From an uncultured Roseburia sp. (GTDB lineage Bacteria; Bacillota; Clostridia; Lachnospirales; Lachnospiraceae), in NCBI GenBank assembly GCA_947642555.1, contig CANRSX010000001.1, forward strand, positions 62,001 through 126,000: a stretch of 64,000 nucleotides of DNA. The letters run 5' to 3'. The translations under genes and the position numbers were made by a program. Positions 58,834-64,000 of the stretch are shown one piece after another; position 1 is the first letter of the stretch, and each line of letters begins with the position of its first letter. The notes beneath the pieces are model-generated. The model made no database searches and was not told the origin of the DNA. It saw only the letters and a list, made by a program, of their open reading frames with translations.

Positions 58834-59268
58834 TTATAAATCGCCTGTATAGCCGGAAGCGCGCAATTTGAACTCTCTCGCAAGAGGATTCTTCGTTCGT
58901 TCGAGCCTTCCGGAAACCTTATGCAGTGTACTGTTTTCATCTTCACGGAAGACATACAGCGGATTCAGCCGGATTTTCCCATCCTCATATCCGACTACTT
59001 CCGTAATCTCCATTGTTTTTCTGCTTTTATCGCGCAGTCTGGACAGATGAATGATGATATCCACCGCAGATGCAATCTGCTGACGGACCGCCTCCAGCGG
59101 AAGTCCTTCCGCTCCCTGAAGCACCATGGTCTCCAGCCTGCTCAGCATATCCTGTGTGGAATTCGCGTGCCCGGTACTAAGTGAACCGTCATGTCCCGTA
59201 TTCATCGCCTGCAGCATATCCAGCGCCTCCGCCCCGCGTACCTCTCCCACCACAATCCGTTCACCCCT
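58834..59268 (-). pseudogene. tadA: Tad pilus ATPase TadA/CpaF, C-terminal remnant
   Basis: Only about 145 codons of the secretion ATPase remain, from RIVVGEVRGAEALDMLQAMN (Walker B/Asp-box region) with GHDGSLSTGHANS (His box), through VDIIIHLSRLRDKSRKTMEI to the C-terminus. The Walker A motif and N-terminal two-thirds are missing. The frame stays open upstream for about 15 codons but reads into unrelated terminator sequence, and no start codon with a ribosome-binding site is seen. The remainder of the gene presumably lies on the other side of the inserted element, beyond 64 kb. The gene cannot make a working ATPase in this arrangement. Confidence 0.82.
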
Positions 59269-59288
59269 CAGAACGAAAAAGAGAAAAC

Positions 59289-59315
59289 AGAGGAGAGCCG
59301 GGCAGGCCCTCCTCT
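59289..59315 (-). terminator. Terminator at the left edge of the prophage element
   Basis: AGAGGAG (59289-59295) and CTCCTCT (59309-59315) pair with additional CC/GG pairs inside. On the minus strand the stem is followed by GTTTTCTCTTTTTCG, a strong T-rich tract. It lies 7 bp after the stop of the last phage gene and directly before the tadA remnant. Confidence 0.75.
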
Positions 59316-59321
59316 TTCCCT

Positions 59322-59570
59322 TTACATTGACAGCCGGATCTTTTTGGCCGCCGCCTGCTCAATGAGCTGCTTTGCCTCTTCCCTGCTGCCACGCTCAGCA
59401 GATACCATGATATAACCGGGCATATCTTTGGCCGGTTCCACCTTAAAATCCTTCATTTCTGCCGCTTCCAGGCGCTCCTTCAGCTTTTTTGCATAATCTC
59501 CACATGCTGCCGGAAACGTGCCCGCAATCACCCGGATCGGGGCCTCCTTCGTGCTTTTTGTTTCTGCCAT
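59322..59570 (-). CDS. SPOR-like small phage protein
   Basis: This 82-residue protein has a charged N-terminus and then IRVIAGTFPAACGDYAKKLK, ERLEAAEMKDF and YIMVSAERGSREEAKQLIEQ, the alternating strand-helix pattern of SPOR (peptidoglycan-binding) domains. SPOR domains bind denuded glycan strands. GGAGGG lies upstream of the ATG. It is the last gene of the element, 13 bp after the endolysin, so it may help lysis by targeting the cell wall. Confidence 0.65.
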   Translation of the reverse strand: MAETKSTKEAPIRVIAGTFPAACGDYAKKLKERLEAAEMKDFKVEPAKDMPGYIMVSAERGSREEAKQLIEQAAAKKIRLSM

Positions 59571-59583
59571 TGTGTTTCCCTCC

Positions 59584-61224
59584 TTATGATTTCTTTAAAT
59601 ATTCACTACTGGAAAAGCCTTCTTTACCGTCATAGGCAATATAAAGCCATTTCACACCTTCCACCATGGTATAGTAACCATAGTTCCGCACCGTTGCCCC
59701 TTTGGGGATCTCCGTGATAATATTCTCACTCTTCAGCACTCCCGGATGGGTTCTCATGTTCAAGTTGGTTGTGGTCTTATAGGCTCCGGCAATTCCCTTG
59801 GCAAAACTCTTTGCCCCCACCGGCTTCAGGGAAGCATTGCCCGCCGTGGCCCCGTTGGCCACATAGGTATAATATTGGCCGCCTGCATTGCTTGTGTAGG
59901 CATACCCACATGAAGCGCCCGGCCACACGATTTTATACCAACCGTTGGCCAGGATCTCCAATACCTCCACAGAGGCTCCCTTGGTCACTCCTCCAATGGA
60001 TCCGGATGCGGTACTGCTGCCGGTTCTCACATTCATATTGCTTTTGGCCGTTGCGCTGCCTATTCCCTTGCCTACATAGTTTTTATTACCTGAGGCCGTT
60101 GCTGTGCTCTGAGAGGCTCCTGAAGCCGTTCCTGAGGCCTTTGAGCCTTTACTCAATGCCATAACTACATGAGAGCTTTCCTTCAGGTAAATGCCGCCCC
60201 TCTTTGCGTATGCACTGGATCCGGTGTGGGCAGCATCCGTGTATGCCTTAAATTTGCCGGTTGCCAGGAGAATGCTTTTCATATTACCGGTGTAGCCACT
60301 GGCGGCAATGCTCAGGCCTGCCAATATGTAACACGCAAGCACCAGGGAGCTGCAATCAAAATCCCCCTTGCCTCCGGCCACCTTCCGGCCATTGTTAATG
60401 ATCGCATTATATCCCGCCCATCTGTTAGGCTGAGAATAGCCATAATTATCATTTTTGCATATCTCCTCCATGATTGCGGCAGCCTTGTCTGCCAGGGTAT
60501 CATCCAGGCATTCCAGGTAAACATTCCACGGCTTACTGTACCATTCCCGGATACAGATCTCTTTTGCGGTCTGATCCCCCGGTGTTTTCCCCTGAATTGT
60601 TCCGTTTTCGTCAATACTTGCATGGCCAATCAATACAGCCATCTGATCACTCCTTTCCTCATAGCCCTTTACTGCTGCATATACCGCATCCCTCCGGGCC
60701 ATATACTTACTGAAAACTTTGTCACTTTTCGCTGAAGCATAAAGCGCATCCAACGTCTTTCCACTGGCCGCCTTGATAATCCGGGCAGAGGCACCGGCCC
60801 CGCCCTGGTTCTCAATATCGGCCATGAAAATAATAGCTGCCGGATCTGTTACTCCTAAATTTTTAATATGGGTACAGTATCCGGTAATATCTTTTAAGGC
60901 AAGCGCATCCTGGGCCCGCTTCCCTTCCGTGGTACTGAGGGCAGCAGATAACCGGCCCGCCTCTTCCTCTGTGGCCTTCCTGCTGCCCCATGAGGTGCCC
61001 TTTGCTGTAATTTCCGTATAAAGGGCCGCCCCCAATATTTCCTTGCCCTTTTTGGCTCCCAGGGCCTCACAAATCTCTTTCATAAGGCCCAGGGCCCTGC
61101 TGCCATGCCACTGGACTCTCCCAACCGATAAAGCCCCGTTATCGTTCTTATTTACCGATCCATAACCCCCTTCATGGGAAAAAATGATCGGAGCCGCCCT
61201 CTCAGCAATTTCCTTCAGATTCAT
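59584..61224 (-). CDS. Multidomain phage endolysin
   Basis: This 546-residue protein has an N-terminal lysozyme-like or transglycosylase-like region (about 1-190; IIFSHEGGYGSVNKNDNGAL and SVGRVQWHGSRALGLMKEI). A second peptidase-like domain (about 195-360) has GGKGDFDCSSLVLACYILAG, which is NlpC/P60-like with a catalytic Cys, and a later HVVMALSKG. Two SH3-type cell-wall-binding domains follow a Ser/Thr/Gly linker, with SNMNVRTGSSTASGSI and TTNLNMRTHPGVLKSE. It would hydrolyse peptidoglycan during phage lysis. AGGAGG precedes the ATG. Domain boundaries are estimated. Confidence 0.8.
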   Translation of the reverse strand: MNLKEIAERAAPIIFSHEGGYGSVNKNDNGALSVGRVQWHGSRALGLMKEICEALGAKKGKEILGAALYTEITAKGTSWGSRKATEEEAGRLSAALSTTEGKRAQDALALKDITGYCTHIKNLGVTDPAAIIFMADIENQGGAGASARIIKAASGKTLDALYASAKSDKVFSKYMARRDAVYAAVKGYEERSDQMAVLIGHASIDENGTIQGKTPGDQTAKEICIREWYSKPWNVYLECLDDTLADKAAAIMEEICKNDNYGYSQPNRWAGYNAIINNGRKVAGGKGDFDCSSLVLACYILAGLSIAASGYTGNMKSILLATGKFKAYTDAAHTGSSAYAKRGGIYLKESSHVVMALSKGSKASGTASGASQSTATASGNKNYVGKGIGSATAKSNMNVRTGSSTASGSIGGVTKGASVEVLEILANGWYKIVWPGASCGYAYTSNAGGQYYTYVANGATAGNASLKPVGAKSFAKGIAGAYKTTTNLNMRTHPGVLKSENIITEIPKGATVRNYGYYTMVEGVKWLYIAYDGKEGFSSSEYLKKS

Positions 61225-61513
61225 CCTCTTCCTCCTCTCCCGTTTTGCACAAATCCGGGTATTTCTCCGCTATCTTCCCATATACCCACACCCCGATCAG
61301 CACCAGGGGGAGAAACGGCCACAGCACCGCCGCCAATAAGGAAATAGCGAAAAAGGAGCAGATGGCGATCAAGCCTTCTCCTGCTCCTTCCGGGTATTCC
61401 ATGTATTTCTCTTCCTCACTCAACTCATTCCATGAGCTGCAAAACAGATATAATAAGGCCATGGCCAATATTACAGCCACAGCCACATAAACAATAAGCA
61501 GCGCCTTCCACAC
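61202..61513 (-). CDS. Small phage membrane protein (holin-associated candidate)
   Basis: This 103-residue protein has two hydrophobic segments (LLIVYVAVAVILAMALLYLF and GLIAICSFFAISLLAAVLWPFL) and an acidic C-terminal tail. It starts with GTG after AAGGGGG. It overlaps the endolysin start by 23 bp and directly follows the LLH-type holin gene, which is the position of a second holin or antiholin. No family is recognised. Confidence 0.6.
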   Translation of the reverse strand: MWKALLIVYVAVAVILAMALLYLFCSSWNELSEEEKYMEYPEGAGEGLIAICSFFAISLLAAVLWPFLPLVLIGVWVYGKIAEKYPDLCKTGEEEEDESEGNC

Positions 61514-61515
61514 TT

Positions 61516-61833
61516 TTATGCCCCCTTACTGTTATTCATAGCAAACACAGCCGCCTCTATCAGGGTTTCAAGCTGAGCATCCGAAATAGAAATATTTTTA
61601 GCTGCAAGAATCTCTTTCAAAAACTCCGTAACAATGGCCTTTTTCTCGGCGCCGGATCCTGCCTCCTTATTCATCTGCTCTGCCGCCTCCACGGCCTTGG
61701 CCACCCACTTCATAACTCCGGTGAGCTTCATTTCCTCTGCCCACGTTTTGAGCAGCGGGATCCCGTACCTCATAATGAGTGTTACTGCAATAATCACCAC
61801 AAGCTCAATAACCTTTAATAAAATATTATCCAT
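61516..61833 (-). CDS. Phage holin, LL-H-like
   Basis: This 105-residue protein has one N-terminal membrane helix (VIELVVIIAVTLIMRYGIPL), then an amphipathic helical region (VMKWVAKAVEAAEQMNKEAG) and an ISDAQLETLIEAAVFAMNN tail. The form matches LL-H-type phage holins, with VKAAEQ-like and LIEAAV segments. Holins permit endolysin access to the cell wall. AAGGAGG precedes the ATG. It is followed by the small membrane protein and the endolysin, a typical lysis cassette. Confidence 0.78.
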   Translation of the reverse strand: MDNILLKVIELVVIIAVTLIMRYGIPLLKTWAEEMKLTGVMKWVAKAVEAAEQMNKEAGSGAEKKAIVTEFLKEILAAKNISISDAQLETLIEAAVFAMNNSKGA

Positions 61834-61847
61834 AGAAATATGCCTCC

Positions 61848-62270
61848 TTATCCTTTTGCCGCCTCAGAGGGCCCTTCCTGGCTCTCTGAGCATGTTTCAG
61901 GGCCTCTCATTGCCATATCATGCACAATGCCGCCCTCCGTGTTTTCTTTGGTTGCTTTTGCCGCATAGGCACAGTATGAGATCGCTTCTCCTACCGTGGC
62001 CCCGATCAGGCTGTACAGCGCTGAGAGATCCGCAAAGTGCCACATTGCGGCCATAGAGTAAAGCTGCACCGCCGTACATGATAGGAAGATATAAGCCAGG
62101 GCCACCTTGGAAGCGTTTGGCGGCTTCTTTTTCGGCCAGTATTCCTCCCGCTTCTGTTTCAGCTCTTCCTCCAATAGCTTCCGCTCTCCCTGGATCTCAA
62201 TCCTCCTCAGCTTCCGCTCATGCTCCCTGAGCTCTTCCCTGCTTAGCCTCACCCGGCTCACCTCCCACAT
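61848..62270 (-). CDS. Phage protein with coiled coil and membrane helix
   Basis: This 140-residue protein begins with a charged helix (LREHERKLRRIEIQGERKLL) and has a hydrophobic segment around ALAYIFLSCTAVQLYSMAAM and a second around SALYSLIGATVGEAISYCAY. It ends in a hydrophilic tail. It overlaps the upstream gene by 53 bp. A GTG at 62252 with GGAGG upstream is an alternative start that gives a shorter overlap. Similar proteins occur near phage lysis genes, but its role is unknown. Confidence 0.6.
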   Translation of the reverse strand: MWEVSRVRLSREELREHERKLRRIEIQGERKLLEEELKQKREEYWPKKKPPNASKVALAYIFLSCTAVQLYSMAAMWHFADLSALYSLIGATVGEAISYCAYAAKATKENTEGGIVHDMAMRGPETCSESQEGPSEAAKG

Positions 62271-62706
62271 AAAAATCCTTTTCTTCCTGGCACTTATGGT
62301 AAATCTTCAGAATATACTCATATTCTGCTTCATATACACCGTTGGGATCATTCGTCACCTTCAGCAGCTCCTCATATTTCTCATTCTGCTGTATGATATA
62401 ATTAAATTCACCCTCAGAGTGCCTCTGCCCTCTTTGGCATTCGTTGTAAAAATTGAAAATCTCTGCTTTGATATTGTCGGCGGCATCTATCGCCCTTTGT
62501 ATTGCAAGCTCTTCCTGCCTTTTGGCAATTTCCTCCTGCTCCTTCCTCAGTTCCTTCATTTCTTCCTTCACACTGGCCATCATTTTGTTGCCGATCCACC
62601 CAAAAAGGCTGCTCCATGGATTGATCTTGATCTTGGATACCTCTATGAAGGTGCCCAGGAAGAGAGCCCCGCCTGAAATAGCCGCCACTATTTCTCCTAT
62701 GCTCAC
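62218..62706 (-). CDS. Phage hypothetical protein with N-terminal membrane segment and coiled coil
   Basis: This 162-residue protein has an N-terminal hydrophobic segment (IGEIVAAISGGALFLGTFIE), then KINPWSSLFGWIGNKMMASV, a charged coiled coil (ELRKEQEEIAKRQEELAIQR) and a C-terminal part with FNYIIQQNEKYEELLKVTND. It resembles hypothetical proteins encoded near phage holins, but no function is assigned. AGGAG elements precede the ATG, which overlaps the stop of the Cys-rich gene by 4 bp. Confidence 0.65.
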   Translation of the reverse strand: MSIGEIVAAISGGALFLGTFIEVSKIKINPWSSLFGWIGNKMMASVKEEMKELRKEQEEIAKRQEELAIQRAIDAADNIKAEIFNFYNECQRGQRHSEGEFNYIIQQNEKYEELLKVTNDPNGVYEAEYEYILKIYHKCQEEKDFYVGGEPGEAKQGRAQGA

Positions 62707-62918
62707 TCCTGCTCCTCTCCTTCCTCTTCATTTTCCGGCCCCTGCACTTTGCAGAAAACGCACCGGGAGCATGGCTCTTGGCTGTATGGTATGTAATAAC
62801 TTTTACATTCCCCACAATTTCCATATTCCCTGCACTCCCGGCTGCACTCTTCCAGTGTCCTTTTGCAATATCCCAGGGCCCTATGAGAGCATTTAAAATT
62901 ATTTCTCCTCTGCTTCAT
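62703..62918 (-). CDS. Small cysteine-rich phage protein
   Basis: This 71-residue protein has nine cysteines in CSHRALGYCKRTLEECSREC and a following GNCGEC, EPCSRCVFC pattern, then an acidic tail. The paired CxxC motifs suggest metal (Zn) binding. No family is recognised. It overlaps the gene below by 4 bp and the one above by 20 bp, so translation is coupled. The role may be regulatory or structural. Confidence 0.6.
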   Translation of the reverse strand: MKQRRNNFKCSHRALGYCKRTLEECSRECREYGNCGECKSYYIPYSQEPCSRCVFCKVQGPENEEEGEEQE

Positions 62919-63111
62919 CCATTTCCTTCAGCATGGCATTGAGCTCATTCTTCCTGGCGGCCATTCTGTCAGATTCGGCGATCTCTTCAGCGTATTCCTC
63001 TATCGTAGCCCGCCCCATTGCGATCTTGGTGCCTATGTAGTCCTTTTCCCTCATAAGCTGATCCAATCCTCTGATTTCTGCCTCGATCTGTTCTCTTGTC
63101 ATTTCTTCCAT
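62899..63111 (-). CDS. Small acidic helical phage protein
   Basis: This 70-residue protein is almost entirely helical and charged: MTREQIEAEIRGLDQLMREK, TIEEYAEEIAESDRMAARKN and LNAMLKEMDEAEEK. It has the look of a small coiled-coil accessory protein. GAAAGGAG precedes the ATG, and it lies 13 bp after the reverse transcriptase stop. In diversity-generating retroelements a small helical accessory protein (Avd) binds the reverse transcriptase, but this one is shorter and no similarity was verified. Confidence 0.58.
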   Translation of the reverse strand: MEEMTREQIEAEIRGLDQLMREKDYIGTKIAMGRATIEEYAEEIAESDRMAARKNELNAMLKEMDEAEEK

Positions 63112-63124
63112 GTTTTTCTCCTTT

Positions 63125-64000
63125 CTATGCTGTTTTTGGGATATATGGGATGTATTCCCATTCTTCTATAAATAGCCGGTTGAAAAGGGCATCCATTCTC
63201 CTGATCGTGTGATATGCGTCCTTTTTCTCGGCAAATCCCCGCCATGATTGATATGCCGCCCTGATCTGCTCATAGCTCATGTGGCCCTCAGCATTCAGCT
63301 TGGCAAATTTCTTCAGCTTCCTTCTTTCCCTTGTCACAGATTCCCGGCATATTCTTTTCACTACCTTCCCGGTATCCGTGAGCAGGAAATGTGTTTTTAA
63401 GAATGTGAAGCCATGTGAGAGCTTCACAATTTTGGTTTTCTTATCGTTGATCCTTATGCCCAACGATCCATAGATTTCCCTGATCCGTTCCAGTACCTCC
63501 TTCAGGTATTCCTTATCAATGTGAATGATGTATGAATCATCCATATACCTGGCATATGGCCGGATTCCCTCAACCTCTTTCACATAATGATCCACTTTAT
63601 CAGGATAGGAAACGGCGCACATCTGGCAGACTTCACTCCCTAATCCCAGGCCACTGGCATACTCTTCACCGTACTCCATGGCCGCCTCTTTAAATTGTGC
63701 CATTTCCTTCATTTTCTCCTCAGCAAAGGCATCAATAAATTGCTCTGCAAGGTGAATGATCCTCTGATCCGTGAATTTGCTCCGGATCTGCTCCTTCATT
63801 TTGTCATGTGGGATACTTGCAAAATAATCTTTCAGATCTATTTGCAGGATATAGCCCTCATTTCCATATTTTGCATAATGCTCCTGCAAATGAAGCGTGA
63901 TCCGGTCAATGGCATGGCTGATTCCCATACCCTTCCTGGATGCTCCGTTGTCATATATCAGACTATTGGAGAGCACCGGCATGAGTGCATTTTGTGAGAG
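63125..64000 (-). CDS. Phage reverse transcriptase (5' end outside window)
   Basis: The frame is open from the window edge (LSQNALMPVLSNSLIYDN continues upstream), so the N-terminus is missing; 291 residues are visible. They include the reverse transcriptase core: GYILQIDLKDYFASIPHDKM (motif A-type Asp), GLGLGSEVCQMCAVSYPDKV (motif around B), RPYARYMDDSYIIHIDKEYL (YMDD catalytic motif) and LGIRINDKKTKIVKLSHGFT. The C-terminal thumb region follows, with no maturase or endonuclease domain seen. Phage-borne enzymes of this kind occur in diversity-generating retroelements and in defence systems; the context here is a lysis module. A template or variable repeat was not identified in the window. 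Confidence 0.88.
   Translation of the reverse strand, partial: LSQNALMPVLSNSLIYDNGASRKGMGISHAIDRITLHLQEHYAKYGNEGYILQIDLKDYFASIPHDKMKEQIRSKFTDQRIIHLAEQFIDAFAEEKMKEMAQFKEAAMEYGEEYASGLGLGSEVCQMCAVSYPDKVDHYVKEVEGIRPYARYMDDSYIIHIDKEYLKEVLERIREIYGSLGIRINDKKTKIVKLSHGFTFLKTHFLLTDTGKVVKRICRESVTRERRKLKKFAKLNAEGHMSYEQIRAAYQSWRGFAEKKDAYHTIRRMDALFNRLFIEEWEYIPYIPKTA

Larger units (their letters stand above)
59268..64000. mobile_element. Prophage-like element inserted in tadA (extends past window end)
   Basis: From about 59268 the DNA changes to lower-GC minus-strand genes of phage type: a SPOR-like protein, a large endolysin, a probable holin, small accessory proteins and a reverse transcriptase. A terminator marks the left edge. 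No integrase, capsid or tail gene is in the window. The left boundary is inferred from the loss of tadA similarity, within about ten bases; the exact attachment core cannot be read. Confidence 0.7.

Noticed and set aside
1-64000. Search by eye for tRNA, rRNA, riboswitches (for example FMN, SAM, T-box) and insertion sequences
   Set aside because: No clear cloverleaf, riboswitch core or transposase was recognised; a covariance-model search would be decisive.

Overview
The window reads as chromosome of a moderately high-GC, spore-forming, obligately anaerobic Clostridia, most probably a Lachnospiraceae. Supporting genes are the sporulation gene gerW/ytfJ, a complete rnfCDGEAB ferredoxin:NAD+ oxidoreductase operon with an ApbE flavin transferase, ispH placed directly upstream of rpsA, Gx-transporter and NusG-domain-II genes, many radical SAM proteins and a Clostridia-style Tad pilus locus. 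Almost every gene lies on the minus strand. Only apbE (17.6 kb) and an RNase H-like exonuclease (25.6 kb) are on the plus strand. No rRNA, tRNA, CRISPR array or insertion sequence was recognised.

0-32.7 kb is core genome. In minus-strand transcription order it contains: an RpiR regulator, a BaiN-like flavoprotein, cmk, ispH and rpsA; an orphan cheR; rnfCDGEAB; a MATE exporter; proB, a ynzC-like gene, 5-formyl-THF cyclo-ligase and proA with a lipoprotein; miaB; NusG-II and Gx transporter; ruvAB; zapA; a U32 peptidase; an FtsW/RodA-type glycosyltransferase whose gene overlaps its partner PBP; and NUDIX, DUF2953, gerW and a second, partial NUDIX gene.

32.9-41.4 kb is an accessory peptide-modification island. 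A 28-codon gene at 34765-34851 has a strong ribosome-binding site and encodes a short peptide with cysteines spaced C-x4-CC-x4-C. Three radical SAM genes (two SPASM type, one without SPASM) sit immediately upstream, two GNAT acetyltransferases flank the set, and an APH-fold kinase follows. A separate upstream operon holds a HemN-like radical SAM protein and another radical SAM protein. This looks like an undescribed RiPP-type system and is the strongest candidate for novelty here. No transporter or protease is visible in it.

41.5-59.3 kb is a lower-GC surface and signalling island. It starts with a Tad (type IVb) pilus locus (tadA remnant, tadB, tadC, Flp pilin, TadE-like, DUF5702/TadG-like, TadE-like, A24 prepilin peptidase). 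It continues with a WG-repeat protein, a DUF6382/FHA protein, a PP2C phosphatase, a Ser/Thr kinase with TPRs, a 45-residue membrane protein, three paralogous TPR membrane proteins with Pro/Glu-rich stalks, and a secreted transglutaminase-like protein. The kinase, phosphatase and FHA genes overlap by four bases and probably form one phospho-signalling unit controlling the pilus or envelope.

59.3-64 kb is the lysis end of a prophage or similar element. It holds an intergenic terminator, a SPOR-like protein, a two-domain endolysin, a putative holin, small proteins and a reverse transcriptase running off the window end. The element interrupts the Tad pilus ATPase gene, so only the C-terminal third of tadA remains beside tadB.

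A recurrent oddity is short tandem duplication (periods 36, 40, 43, 132 bp) in linkers and intergenic regions, plus a pair of identical 67-bp palindromic repeats upstream of the rpiR-type gene.
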